Position numbers and translations under genes: made by a program. The notes beneath the pieces were generated by a model. That model was not told the origin of the DNA. It did not search any database and saw nothing but the letters and a program-made list of their open reading frames with translations. DNA of 64,000 nucleotides, from NCBI RefSeq assembly GCF_963259705.1, contig NC_081844.1, forward strand, positions 17,345,715-17,409,714, written 5' to 3'. Of this stretch, positions 36,196 through 48,534 are shown one piece after another. Positions within the stretch are counted from its first letter, which is position 1; each line of letters begins with the position of its first letter. Source of the stretch: Myotis daubentonii. Taxonomy: Eukaryota; Chordata; Mammalia; Chiroptera; Vespertilionidae.

Positions 36196-36470
36196 CTTTT
36201 TAAATTGAATTTATTGGGGTGACATTGGTTAATAAAATTGTGTAAGATTCAGGTGAGCGATTCTATAACACATCATCTGTGTAATGCATTGTGTGTTCAC
36301 CACCCCAAATCAAGTCTCCTTCCATCACCATTTATCTCCCCTTTACTCTCTTCTACCTCCCCTGGCCCCCCTTTCGCTCTGGTAATCACCATACTGTTGT
36401 CTGTGTCCATGAGGTGTTTTGTTTTTTCCTTTGCTAAGTCCCTTCACCTTTTTCACCCAGTTTCGAAATG
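36196..36470 (-). repeat. L1 fragment of laurasiatherian type
   Basis: Reads ttttaaattgaatttattgg, ggtgacattggttaataaaa, tgttcaccaccccaaatcaa, then ctggtaatcaccatactgtt on the plus strand, a common reverse-strand L1 segment in bats and other laurasiatherians. Confidence 0.7.
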
Positions 36471-36474
36471 TTGG

Positions 36475-37016
36475 ATGAGAAGAAAGTCCCTGGGCTCCTG
36501 AGGACAAGCCTTGTGACCATGGGCATGCTTGTTTAGGATGATTGTAGAGATGGCAAGAGAGAGCCCTTCCCACTGACTCACTCTCTAGGGCTGGCCTTGG
36601 AAATCAAGAAGAGGAGGATTCTACAGAGTAGACACAATGGCAAAGAGGAGCCGAGGAGAGAAGTGTCAGTCAGAATTAGCCACTTAGTATTTGTAAAGAA
36701 CAACAAAGGGCCTTAGCCTTAGTTGGGGGAGGGGGGGGGAAGGAGGCCCCTTAATTTGCATGAGGCCAATTTCAAATTAAGTACAGTTCATAACTATCAA
36801 TTTTGTACCTTCTATGTTCTGACATTGTACTAAGAACTGTGGGGCATGCAGAGGTGAGTAAATTACAAGACCTACCCTCAAGGAGCTTTCAAAATATTTG
36901 AAAAAAATTAGATAACATTTAATATGAGTAAAATACTACGACAATGATTCCTAAAATGTCATCCAATGAGATAATCATTATGAGAAATCCTTGTGAGTTG
37001 TTTCAGTGTCCAGTAA
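36475..37016. other. Unique or degraded repeat sequence
   Basis: 36780-36910 carries a worn 'gtgccaggcactgttctaag'-like block, probably an ancient repeat that I cannot name. A G-rich run occurs at 36725-36740. Confidence 0.35.
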
Positions 37017-37025
37017 AGACTTCTG

Positions 37026-37247
37026 TAGCCTGGCTGGTGTTGCTCAATGGTTGAGCATTGACCCATGGAGCCAGGAGGTCATGGTTCGATTCCTGGTGAA
37101 GGCACATGCCCCAGTTGCCACCTTGAACCCCAGTAGGGGGTGTGCAAGAGGCAGCCGATCAATGATTCTCTCTCATCATTAATGTTTCTATTCCTTTCTC
37201 CCTCTCCTTTCCTCTTTCTGAAATCTATAAAGACATATTTTTAAAAA
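37026..37247 (+). mobile_element. VES SINE, plus strand
   Basis: Head CCTGGCTGGTGTTGCTCAAT, box-B-like GGTTCGATTCC, CAGTAGGGGGTGTGCAAGAG, ctctctcatcattaatg, and an A-rich tail. Target duplication AGACTTCTG/AGATTTCTG (37017-37025 and about 37248-37256). Confidence 0.95.
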
Positions 37248-37256
37248 AGATTTCTG

Positions 37257-40200
37257 GAAAATCTTGGGTAAGTGTGTGAAGAATGAGGTGCAGTCCAGGG
37301 TGATTTTTAGTAATAGAGAAGTAAGTGAGTCTAGCTGATTCTCTCTTCCTTCCTCTTCTTCTCTTCCTTTCTCTCTAAGTCCATTAGAGTTTGTTCTTCC
37401 CTTTCCATCACTTTTAGCAGCAAGTCCCACTCAAGGCCCATCTCATTCATCAATGCTTATCTCAACCCCATCCCAGCTCCTCAGGCCCAGGACAGCCCGT
37501 TCCTGTTACCTGCTCAGCAGCTGGGAGCCGCCACACTGCAGACCACACGTCCTACCTGCCTGCGCTCTCCTCATGGCCTGCACAGCACCACTGGCACTTA
37601 ACAAATGTTCAACGTGATATGTTACCCCCTCCCACCCCAAAGGATCTCAGAGCAAAGAGCCTAATGCAGGAACAGCCCCTGGAGGCACATATTTGCAACC
37701 CGCTGCCTATGGACTCAGACCCATTAAAATGCAATCTTCACATTAATTTTTTTTAAACAGGTCTCTTAAAGCCACACGACGTTAAAACTGTCTCGCCAAT
37801 AAGCCACATTAACCAGCTCATCAATTTTTTTTTCCACTAGTCCATCCTCCCCATAGGCAGTTACACTGGTAGTTAAATGAAAATAATCAATGCGTATTTA
37901 TTTATTGGTTCACTATCCAATTTGTGGACTATCTGCCCCCCTTGGCGCAGCGGCTGCTTCCGTCTGCGGCCTCTGCAGGGGCATTTCCCAGTCCTTTAGC
38001 ACCTCCGCCAGCTGGGGGCAAGGGCCGCACAGGACACTCAGAAACAGGCCATCGGTGGTTCTCATGAACCAAAAATGGCAAAGGGGAAGGCAAGAGTACT
38101 TTTTAAGACAGAACTTAGGGAGCAAGGATGGATTCTCCTGTCACCATGAGTAACCAAGACTGGACTGGAAAACATGCTCCTTTCAGCCTGATCCGCATCC
38201 CCATCCCCATCCCCCTCCCCATCCCTGGTGGGCAGGTGCCTGGGCGAGCTGGTCCTGCCCCTGAGCCATGCTGAAGCATAGCCAGGGTGGAACTGAGATG
38301 CTGTAAGTCAGGGCTGAAAGCAGAGGCTGCGATGTGAACTCTGGAGACGTGTCCTGAGCCATATGAACATGTTGCAACTGCCTGGGATGAGAAGCAAATG
38401 GTAATGCAGTAACTCGGACCCCACGTCTCTGCACAACATGCCCCTCCCCCTGGATGAGCAGGACCGGATTTGCCAGGTTTCCCAAATGGGGAACGCAACA
38501 CTCTGGCCTGAGTGCAAGGCCGGCTTCACAGTCCTGGCTCTGGCTTGTTGATTTCTGGAAGAACGAGTTGATAGAGCTGAGAAGCCCCTGCTAGGAATCC
38601 ATCATTTCTTCCACCACAGACTGAATTCTCGAGGGGCTTGGCCTGAGAGCAGAGTCCCTGGGAACTGGGCTTTGTGGAGAGGAGAGGGGCCACAGGGAGG
38701 GCCCCAGCCAAAAGGGCACAGGGTGCCATCATCTCGCAGGGCCCCTGATGGCAGTCCCTGCAGGAGACAGTGGCAGGTGTAGGTCTGACAGTCAGCAGCT
38801 GTCTCCCAGATGTTCTCCCAGGGCGGCCACAGCCAATCAAGGTCCACTTCCCTGGTTCTTGAGCCACCCACTGGCGTTGCAGTGGGCTTCCTGAACAGCC
38901 CTCAGATTCCTGAGTTACTGACAAACCCTCAGGACACAAACAGTGGCAGAAAAAGGGAGAAGGTGGCCAGCCAAGGAAGGCACTGCTGCCCTGAAAGGCG
39001 TGTCTGGTGGAGGACTGCAGGGAACTAGACTGTGTTGTCAGCAGTGGGAGTGCCCTCCAACCTTGGTGACAGCCCAGAGGACATCAGTCCTCCACCTGGG
39101 GACAGGAGCCTTCTGCCACAAAGACAGGTGGGAGGAGAGAAGCCTCTCTCTGGTGTTGTCCTCAAACTGGGTGCCCCACGCTAGTGGAGGGATCGAATTA
39201 GTCCAGAGGCCGCACTCTGACACTGCAGTGGCCAGGCAGGTGCTAAAGGTGTGGAAAGGCTGGGCTTCAGTACCTGGGTGACAGGGAACAGTGGGGGCTG
39301 GGCATGGAGAAAGCATGCCCAGCCGTGGGGGCTCTGGGAGACCTATTCTGATTTCTTTTTCAAGAGAAGCAGGAAATCTATTTTTTTATAACATTTTTGC
39401 TGGGGGTTTTTTAACAAAAATAGGTGAGATAAACAAAATCTGTCTCTTCTCCGTGTCTGTGGACCCGAGAGCTTCGCTGGCAATGTGTCCTGAGAGACCG
39501 CAAAGTCGTAGTTAGTAGATGAAACAAGCCAGGTCAGGACAGAGGAAAGGATGGTCTCAGCAACAACACTATTGGCTTTTCTCTCCGTGTGAGCAGCAGG
39601 CCTCCACGGCTTCAAGGCCACGCAGACAAGCTCCTCCAAACCTAAATGTGTCAGCAGAATCTCCCCCAGAAACATCGGGCGGTTGGTTGGTTGATTTTTG
39701 CTGCCCCCGATTTAGCTTGAATCAGCATCTCAACATGCATGTATCTTTGTCAAGCTTTTATTATCTGGGAGGTTTGATGGGGCTGGGGGTCACGGACAAT
39801 GAGCACAGCCAGGTGGTCGTGTGTAGATACCTAAGCTCCCTGCAGGAGGACAGCACCCCACCCCACCCCACCCACCCCCCGCTGCCTGTAACACACATTT
39901 ATACTTCAATATATCTACGTGCACACATATATAACTATGATAAAAATGCAGGCAGAGCCACCAGCCACAGGCAGAGTTATGAACTTTAAGCTGGCTTGTG
40001 AATTGCTCCATTAAAAAAAAAATTAAAAACAAACAAAACACAGTCTTCTAAGGAACAACCAGAACTGCAGGTCTGCTCCCACATGGCAGGGAAATTAGCA
40101 GTGAGGCAGCAGCCTGGGGTGGGGTTGGGGGTGGGAGTGGGGGTTGGGGTGAGGGTGTGGGTGGGAGGGGTGGGGGTGGGGAGGGAGCAGAGCCTCCCTA

Positions 40201-41185
40201 TCTTGGGGAATGGGAAAGAGGCCTGGGTTTACAGTAATCATGAGACTGTTTGTAGTTGGCAGCGGCTGGAATGTCAGCATCCTTTCCCATTAGCCACCGT
40301 CAGAAGCCGTCCCGCTGAGTGTTTCCAAGTCTCAGACCTAATGAGGCCTGGCCAGAGGGAACCCAAGACAGCGGGGAGCCCAGGCGCTTATATCCCTGAA
40401 CAGCGCACCAGGAGGTTGATTGATGTCAAGCTCTGCAGAGATGACTCACCGCCAAGGCAACCTGCTAATCCTCTACATGGTGCGTTGGGTGTGCGTCACC
40501 GGAACTGGCTTCTCCACGCGGAGCGGCGTGAGGGGGACAGTCATTTGTCCATATTCCAATCGGAGAGGATTCGTAAGCTGCCGTTGGGGAAAAACAATCA
40601 CTTGTTTCTGACTTTAATGCCGAGATATTGGCTCCCGGGATTTAGAAATAAATATTTTAGTTTTAAAGATCATTTTGTCTCTGGTGGCCGTCGACCCAGC
40701 CAGGTTTTTAGTGTTGGTGTGTGGATTCCACCATTTGATTCAATAAACTGTGCCGGAGAAATGTGTACGTAGTTAAGTTTAAAAACCAACCCCAACATCA
40801 CTGGAGGACTTGCCCCTCAAATCACAGTTCATGCACCAAATTCTGTTTCTTGCTGTGGCAGTTCTCACCCTCCTGCAGGGACTCAGAATCAGGGGGACTG
40901 GGCAGGCATCTCTCTGTCTCCTTCTTGATGGCAGTCTTTCCCCTGAAAAAGTGTTTCTAGCAAATTCTTTCCCATGCTAATTTCTGGTGCTAGATTAATA
41001 AACACCAATGGCATCACCCCCCTCCCCCTACAGTCACTGGGGCCCCACTTCAGGTAAAACACTTGCTAAGTTATGCTCCGTATCACACAAATGGGTTATG
41101 TGAAGGTTGTCTACTATTCCCATTTCAGAGTCCTATAGAATGAGGTGGAAGAAAAAGAAGAGCTGATTCTTGCACCATTGCTACT
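37257..41185. other. Unique non-coding sequence, possible conserved elements
   Basis: Holds (CCCCAT)n at 38198-38228, CCCAC runs at 39854-39880 and a G-rich tract at 40118-40192. 40540-40780 is repeat-free and AT-rich with TAAT-type motifs and may be a conserved element. The 229-codon frame 40083-40772 begins in the G-rich tract (glycine/valine repeats) and has no domain. Confidence 0.35.
40118..40192 (+). repeat. G-rich low-complexity tract, G-quadruplex potential
   Basis: Irregular (GGGGTT/GGGTGG) repeats with more than eight runs of three or more G in 75 bp on the plus strand. Confidence 0.85.
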
Positions 41186-41194
41186 GTGTTCCAG

Positions 41195-41385
41195 ACACTA
41201 TTCAAAGCGTTTTTCATCTGTTAATTCAGGTAAGCCCCGCCAACAACCAGTGAGGTATTAACATCCTCATATACAGATTAGGAAACTGAGGCACAGACAG
41301 GACAGATGACAGAGTGGCCTAGTTATGGAGTGGGTAATGCTGGAGCAGTAGGAGTCCTTGTGTTTGACCACTAACGATGCCACGC
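41195..41385 (-). repeat. MIR SINE
   Basis: Antisense MIR: aacatcctcatatacagatt, aggaaactgaggcacagaca, then gttatggagtgggtaatgct. Confidence 0.7.
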
Positions 41386-42925
41386 TGTCTTTCAGGAATA
41401 TCTGCATCGCAGGACCAAGCAGTGAAAATAGCAGACAGTAAAGCAAAAATCCAATCGCCTTAGCTCAGTGCTAGCCTGACACTGGAGGTCAGCCTCAAGG
41501 ATACCTCAAGAAGCTGTGTCACCAGAACTTAAAATTCTGCTATTAGAGAATTAAGGTTCTGAGCTAAGTAGCCCTGTTTATTCTTTAAAAATGCAGCTCC
41601 CTCTGGCAGGAAGGGGCATATCCCTCTTGAAGAACTTATGTATAAGAGCCTAGTAAATCTTTCCTCAACTTATTGAGATGAGGCAAGTCAAAACAATTAA
41701 TTCATTCAACAAATATTCATTGAGAAGCTATCAGGCTCCAAGTCCTGGGCCAGCTACTGGGGACCCAGGGGTGTTTTAAGGCACAGCCCCCCACTTCCCT
41801 TCCCCCCTACCCCCTCTTCAGAAAGGTCACAGTCAAGTACATGAGAAAGACACTTGCCCAAGGGAGAAATGACCCTTCAATGGCATCATTTCCCTCAGTG
41901 CTGCCTCTTCCAGGGCCTACAACCAAAGCTCCAGGGGGTGGGAGATACCAGGGGAAAAAATGTGTGCTGTTGAGCCAGCTCTGACTCCTGGCCACACTAT
42001 GAATGAGTGATGTGCACAATGTCCTGCCCTCCACATCCCAGCTCAGCACCTGTGGACTCATGCCTGGGGCTTCTTTTATGGAGTCAATCCATCTCCTACC
42101 TGGTCTCTCTCTTTTCTGGCTAATGCAGGGGGAATTAAGAAGCTTGAAGCAAAGCAGCGAGGGCACCAAAACCACGACTGTCATCCCACCTGCATTGCCA
42201 AACATATGCTGGGCAAAGACCTTGCAGAGAACAGCACTGCTTCTGCGGTGCCTGCAGGGACGAATTTCTCTAATGCAATCTCCGGGGCAAGTAGAAAATG
42301 TTCTTCCCCTCTTTCTTGTTCATCATCCTGCCTCACCTTCTCTTCCCTCCTTCTCCTCCTCCTCCTACTCCTTTTCCTTCTTCCTCTCTCATTCTCTCTC
42401 CCCCTTTTTTTCTTGGTGTTTTTTTTTTTAATTTCTAAACAAGCTTGACTTCATTCTGCAAACCCTACCAAATTTATGAAATTCAGCTAAAGATTATTTT
42501 TTATATCTGTAATATTTTCACATGACTAATTGCATTTAGTGAAAAGCTGACACGCGACAATTTCTTGGGCTCATGCAATGTTGGATTTATGAAAGCCCCA
42601 AATCATCCATCATCTCAAAATTTGGCAGGTTATGTTTATAAATAAATTAAATTAACAAGCGTGTGCTGTGCTGGTTTTCGCGTGTGGGAAGGAATGCAAA
42701 TACAGATGTGTGTACGGCCATGGGTCACGGTGAATGTGCTCCACAGTGAGTGTAGCCTGACCCACACAGCCTGCTAACTTGGTGCTAACACACAGGAATG
42801 TTTTTCAAGACAGAAGAACTCAATTTTGGAATTAAGAACCAAATCTGATTTGGGAACATCCACCTTTTCGATCCAAACATAGATTGCATCTCTGGCCAGT
42901 GTGGTATACAAAAAGAGTTGGTCTG
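41385..42925. other. Unique non-coding sequence, possible conserved element
   Basis: A pyrimidine-rich tract lies at 42340-42430. 42430-42670 is AT-rich, repeat-free and contains ctaattgcatttagtg, resembling homeodomain-type sites. It may be a conserved non-coding element, but this rests on composition only. Confidence 0.3.
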
Positions 42926-42929
42926 AAGT

Positions 42930-43075
42930 CCAAGTAGCATGGCCGCCAGGAGATCTGGGTTCTGGTTCTGAGCAAAGCCAACTTCCTGCAGCCCCAGGGA
43001 AGTCGCTTTCTCAGCTTAGGCTGTGGTTTGTCATCTTTAAAGTAAAGAAAATTCTCTATTTCCAAATCTCATGAG
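42930..43075 (+). repeat. MIR SINE
   Basis: Plus MIR: caggagatctgggttctggt, cttcctgcagccccagggaa, gtcatctttaaagtaaag. Confidence 0.6.
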
Positions 43076-44700
43076 CCAAAAGTCCAACAGAGCAGAGAAG
43101 GCGTCTGGCAAAGACCGATCAACACAAGTGTAGAGAATAGTTGGTGCGTTATTATGTGGTCCTTCAGGAACTAAGAGGATCTTTCTCTCAGAGCTAAATT
43201 GACAGACGTCAGCTTGAAAATTGGCACTTATCATCCTGATTGACAGATATTTCAGTTTAAAGAACTGAAATATTACTTGAAAATGCTAATGAAGATTAGA
43301 AGGGAAAAGGCGGGGAGAGGGATTTCTATTCACTGAGCTCCTTCCACACACCAGTGATGAGACTGGTGCTTTAGGGGGCACAGGGCAGGGAAGCAGAAGG
43401 GGCCAGTTATATCTTTAGCAAGCGAAGTAATTATCGTTAATTGTTACCAGGAAATATAAGGTGACTTTAGTAGCAGTAGTAGTGATTATGATAATTAACG
43501 TCACCCCCACCGTCAACAATATTTTAGCAACAGAAAATATGTGGCAAATAGGGAATCTATGATATACAGCGGAAATCAGAACTCCACTAGGCAGTATAAG
43601 CCACCTTTAGTAAACATCACAAACATATTTCACAAATTAATTGTGATATGTATGCAGATCTGGCAAAAGCAGCTTGCGGATCCAGTTTTACATCACAGCT
43701 TTCACTGAATGTTATGGAATCCTGGGACTGGAAAGGGATCTCATAACAGCATCTCCTCCGTTCCCCTGTTTCATCTAAACTCGGGATGGCGGATATATTT
43801 TAATATCACATGCCACTCTGATTGATTGATCACGGCTGCCCAGAGGGCTGCGTTGAGAGGCACTTTGAGGCTGCTTATGAGCTCAGAGAAAAGGAGCGCT
43901 GTGATCAATTAGGTGTGTCTGCCACGCAGACCCACGGGGAGATTAAACACGCATGCCATATATTTGCCGTTCCCTAACATCACTGTCCTAAAAAGCAAGA
44001 ATTTTTTTCTGACTTTAAAGCTACCCTTGAAAAGACTGCTTCCCTCGAGAATCCCTATGTAACCGCTTTCAGTTGGAGAAGATACTTTCATGTAGAGAAC
44101 TTCGGGCAATTAAGATACAACTGCACCCGATTTTCTCTTGCTTAATTCTCAGTGAGGACGAGAGCCCTGCACCTCCTGCTAACAGACCCCGTATTGACTT
44201 ATAGACAAAGGGTCCTCAGATTGGTGTCCGGGTCTTCACGTATGACTTTTAATGGAGAAGTCAATCAGATGTCTTCTTTCTTTCTTTATTTATTTTTTTA
44301 CGGGCTGAGAAAGAAGGCTTTCAGGAAAGAATTTATCCTAAGGGAAGAGAACGTAGGGCAGGTCAGCCCAGGCTGGTAGAAAGCCTCAGAGCTGGGAGAG
44401 AAGGGCAATCCCAAGAGCAGCATAAAATGTCCTTAGGGTCACTCCCGTGCAGCCCCCAGAGAGTGTTGTCTGAACCCAGGCGGTTGAGGAACAAAGAAAC
44501 ACAGATACTGAAATCAAAGTTTCACTTGAAACTCTGTAAATTACTGGCACACACCAGTTCTGCATGGATTCTCCCTCTACCGTGCAAAATGCCAAGGCAA
44601 AAGGAAGAGAGGAATTGCTCTCATTTGCCCAGAGGGTTTTGGTGAAACTCCTGTGCAGTAACACTGGTAATGACAGAGCAATCATAGCACACTCACTGGG
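43075..44700. other. Unique non-coding sequence
   Basis: AT-moderate and repeat-poor. No gene recognised. A weak antisense MIR may lie at 44700-44825. Confidence 0.35.
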
Positions 44701-44938
44701 GAATTACGAAATGCCAGATTACGGGCAAAGGGCGTAGGAGCGTTTCCTCCTTTGATCCTGATTACAATCTTATTGCATATGAAGCACTATTGCACAGGCC
44801 CAGGATGGGAGAAACTGGCAAATCTAGATTTGAAAGCTGGGCTCCACAGGCAGTACTAAACACTGTGACCCTGCTCCCTGTCCGTGGCGGCAGCAGAAGC
44901 TTTAGTATTATCCATTGGTGGGAACTGATAATCAGCTC

Positions 44939-45068
44939 TGGTGGTGGTGGTGGTAGTAGTGGTGGTGGTGGTAGTGGTGGTGGTGGTGGTGGTAGTAGTG
45001 GTGGTGGTGGCAGTGGTGGTGGTGGTGGTGGTAGTAGTGGTGGTGGTGGTGGTGGTGGTGTGTGTGTG
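44939..45068. repeat. (GGT)n/(AGT)n compound microsatellite
   Basis: 130 bp of GGT units with regularly spaced AGT interruptions, ending in (GT)5. It makes the Gly/Ser-rich part of the chance frame 44790-45428. Confidence 0.95.
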
Positions 45069-45069
45069 A

Positions 45070-46115
45070 AGGGGGCGCTTATTTGTTGTGCTTCACGATT
45101 TCAGTGGTACAAATACTTCCACCATGGCAGATGTCTAGCTACCAGTGTGAACCAATGTGGAGTTGGGAAGGGCACTCTCCAGGCCAGCATGAGCCAGCTC
45201 CTGCCGATCCCTGTGCCACAGAGGCCGTGGGAGTGGCCTGAGAAGCCCCAGCACAGGCAGGGCACCTGCAGAAGTGAAGCTGATGGAGAGGAAGAAGACA
45301 GGGTCCGGTATGAAGCTGAGGACAGCAGAGAACTGGCTGGACATGCTCTGTGTCCAAAACACTGCAGTCATAGGACTTCAGAACCAGGAAGGAACACAGA
45401 ACTCCCTGTTCTTCAGAAGAGACCCTGAGGCCCAGAGAGAGACACTAGCTTGCCCTGGTGATTTGTGGCATAAAGCTTGCCCTGAAGGCAATGCTTATGT
45501 TACTTATCAGTGTTTTATTTCCCTGTTTACTAAAGAATCTTAGTATATTGTTTTTAATTTTATATATAACTCCATCACCCCCCACATATTCCCTACACTT
45601 CTCCTTAGATCTCTAAGTTGCACTGTCCTGAAAAGGATTCCAGGAAGAATCTTCCCAAGCAAAGGATGATGGGAAAAGAGAAATCCTTGCCAGTTCTTGG
45701 CTAGAGGCTATTGATTCCGCCCATTGATCTAGGCTCTGATACATGGCTTGCCAGCCCCAATATCACATCTATATAAAAGAGCTTGAATTTCTTGACTCTC
45801 CTCTTAAATTCACATTGTCAGGGCTTCCTGCCTCTGAAGCAAGACTGCATGCCTCAGTGCACCCAGATACTACCGCCCAGACTTCCAATATCCTGCTCAA
45901 TGAGATGAGTTAGAGACGGAGTCAGCCTGCCTTCACTTAGGGGCTGGTAATTTCTGAGATGGAGTCAAGCCCTTAATGTATCCTGCTTCTGCTTTCTCAG
46001 TCTATTAATTCCTCTATCCTGCCCTCCGATACTACACCCTCAAAGTAGCTGGTGCTAAAACAACTGGAGCAGAGGAAAGGGGGTGGAAAACAGTTCATAT
46101 AGATGAGCTGATCAG
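45070..46115. other. Unassigned sequence
   Basis: 45740-45810 carries ctatataaaagagcttg, which looks TATA-like and could be part of an old LTR. No supporting LTR ends were found. No gene recognised. Confidence 0.3.
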
Positions 46116-46119
46116 AGGA

Positions 46120-46600
46120 GTCCCCATTAGGGTGTGACACGCTAAGGATGCTCCTATCTACTCCCCAGAACCTAGGAATGTGTCACCTTACACAGCAAAG
46201 CGGGCTGTGCAGGTGGGATTAAGTTCAAGATCTTGACCTGGGGAGATTATTCTGGATGATGGCTGAGCCCAGTGGAATCGCAGGGTCCTTAAAGGTGGAA
46301 AGGGTTGGCAGAGAGATGACAGGGTTGCCGTGTGAGCACTCCCTCTGCTGTGCTGGTCCCTGGGCCAGAAAATGGAGGCAGAGACCAGCAGCCAAGGAAC
46401 GTGGGCAGCCTCCAGAGACTGGGAAAGGCGCAGAAATGGTCTCCCCCGGGGCCTCCAGAAAAGAATGCAGCCCTGACAAAATACCGATGTCAGCCCCGTG
46501 AAGCGTACATGTCAGCCTTAGGACCTGGGAACTGTGTAGCAAAGTCGTGTCTCGAGAAATCTCATGGCTTCTGGGCTGGGCCAGTGATGGCAGCCCCTCT
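46120..46600 (+). repeat. MaLR/ERVL-type LTR (MLT1-like)
   Basis: Plus-strand landmarks: cctaggaatgtgtcaccttaca, gtgcaggtgggattaagttc, gacctggggagattattctg, cagtggaatcgcagggtcct, ccaaggaacgtgggcagc, and agaatgcagccctgacaaaa. No internal sequence. Confidence 0.75.
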
Positions 46601-46667
46601 GAGATGACCACCAAAACCCCTGCACCCCCAACTCTCCCCATGCTCAAACCCTATGAAAACAACATTG

Positions 46668-46685
46668 TTTCTTTCTTTCTTTCTC

Positions 46686-46729
<44 letters not shown>

Positions 46730-46733
46730 TCAT

Positions 46734-46773
<40 letters not shown>

Positions 46774-46774
46774 T
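46668..46774. repeat. (TTTC)n tetranucleotide tract, 107 bp
   Basis: Long pyrimidine tract with two small interruptions (CTCTTTC near 46682 and CATTC near 46731). Mirror-repeat structure makes triplex (H-DNA) formation possible. Confidence 0.97.
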
Positions 46775-46810
46775 GTGGGTTCAAGGAATGCTAGATCTGG
46801 AAAACACTTT

Positions 46811-47024
46811 TTAAAAAAAATATATTTTATTGATTTTTTTACAGAGAGGAAGGGAGAGGGATAGAGAGCCAGAAACATTGATGAGAGAGATCAATCAGCT
46901 GCCTCCTGCATGCCCCCCAGTAGGTATGTGCCCGCAACCAAGGTACATGCCCTTGACCGGAATCGAACCTGGGACCCCTGAGTCCGCAGGCCGACGCTCT
47001 ATCCACTGAGCCAGACAGGTTCAG
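46811..47024 (-). mobile_element. VES SINE, minus strand, young-looking
   Basis: Minus-strand VES with GGCCTGCGGACTCAGGGGTC, GGTTCGATTCC and a tail of T/A (plus TTAAAAAAAATATATTTTAT). A perfect 14-bp target duplication, CTGGAAAACACTTT, lies at 46797-46810 and 47025-47038. The perfect duplication and intact box B suggest a recent insertion. Confidence 0.97.
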
Positions 47025-47039
47025 CTGGAAAACACTTTA

Positions 47040-47565
47040 GAGATATGGTTTCTGATTACATAGGTGAGAAACCGAGCAGCGGATTCGGGGGACTGGCCGG
47101 AAGTTGAGTGGTTATTTAGGAGCAGAGACAATAGGACCCAACCATCCCACTGGATGCTATTTCCTACTTCTGACTCTTGGAAAGCTTGCAAGTCAATTAC
47201 GCTGTGGAACAAAGCATCACTTTTCTTCTTACAACAGGAAGAACACTGTTCTCCGACATGGTTCTTGTGTCTTAGGTACTGGAAAGACCCATGAGAAATA
47301 AATAGATGAGGTAGGCAAGGGGGAGAGAGAGCACAGGGCAGAAGACCAGAGGCCTGGGTTTTGTTTCTTCTACAAATACTCATTGGTGCCAACATTATGC
47401 CAGCACTAGGCTAGAAATGGTGGCAGACAAAGGAGTATAGTGTGCCACTGAGTGTCCTTAAGTAAGCCACTCCCTTCTCTGGCTATGCTGGGGACCTCTC
47501 CCTAGGTCTCCATTGGCCAGGGCTCTGGGGTTCACATCCCTTCAGAAGCTCATGGAGAGTCAAGT
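47040..47565. other. Unique non-coding sequence
   Basis: No gene or clear repeat recognised. Confidence 0.4.
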
Positions 47566-47569
47566 AATC

Positions 47570-47745
47570 AGGATTCAGTGAACCCCCACCACATGCCAGG
47601 CAGTGCTCAAGCGCCTGATGTGGCTCTCATAACTCCATGAAACAAAATGTGTTTTCCTCAAGAAGGGAAGCCAATGCTCACAGAAGCTAACTATCAAAAT
47701 GCCTGGTGAGTAAGCAGTGGGCTAGCCTGGCATCCAAGGACCATT
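47570..47745 (-). repeat. MIR SINE fragment
   Basis: Antisense MIR: cacatgccaggcagtgctca, ataactccatgaaacaaaat, aagggaagccaatgctcaca. Confidence 0.55.
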
Positions 47746-48079
47746 CGACTCCCAAACATGAGGCTGGTCTAGTCAATCCTGAGCAGGAAGTTCCATGTGA
47801 CTTGTGAGTACAGGAAATTCACAGAGAGACTTATATGGTACATGTATGGGGAGAGCGAGAACTTCTAGAAGATCCCATCAGCAAATCACGAGTGTGATGC
47901 TTAATTAGTCCTGCCTTGATCTCCTCACTAGGCCCCACCCTCGTTTTCTCTCCTAGTGTCTTAAAATTTGTGGACCTTGTTAAGGAGCTGTACACCCTCC
48001 ATGGATTGCCTAACATTATTTCATGTGATCATACCAACTGTGCAGGGAGGATATTGGGAAGTGCATTAAACTCTTATTA

Positions 48080-48275
48080 CAGAAGAGTAGGGTCACTTGG
48101 TAAGTTATATAAGTGTCTAACCACTTTGTTGTACACCTGAAAGTAATGTAATATTGAATGTCAACTATAATTGAAATTGTTAAAAAATAAAAATAATTTT
48201 AGAAAATAAAAATTCTCAAAGAAGAAGGAGGAGGAGGAGGAGGAGGAGGAGGAGGAGGAGGAGGAGGAGGAGAAG
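48080..48275 (+). repeat. L1 3' end followed by (GGA)n
   Basis: tgtctaaccactttgttgta, cacctgaaagtaatgtaata and atgtcaactataattg are the typical laurasiatherian L1 3' end. The A-rich tail runs into (GGA)n at 48221-48275. Confidence 0.8.
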
Positions 48276-48534
48276 GCAACTAGGTTGAAACTCAGGACAA
48301 TAAGGTACTGACCTGGCTCATTCAGCTGGTTTACACCCCACATAGAGCAAGAACCCCATCTCAGTAATCTAATCCAGAGCTCATTCCATTAGCCTGGAAT
48401 GTCCCAATAGCCCTATCTTCCATTTTAGAACATGCCCAAGAAATTTGTTCCTATCTTCTCCAGGTTTATCTGTCTACTCAAAAGAGACATGTCCGTGTAG
48501 GTCCAGTGAGGGTGTATATCAATGTGCCGAAATT

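Noticed and set aside
40083..40772. 229-codon open frame
   Set aside because: Its first third is translated G-rich low-complexity DNA; the rest has no recognisable motif.
44790..45428. 212-codon Gly/Ser-rich frame that could look like a linker or keratin-like protein
   Set aside because: The Gly/Ser part is a (GGT)n/(AGT)n microsatellite read in one phase.
45755..45800. TATA box and possible promoter (ctatataaaagagc)
   Set aside because: No transcript, downstream gene or matching LTR ends; likely chance or LTR debris.
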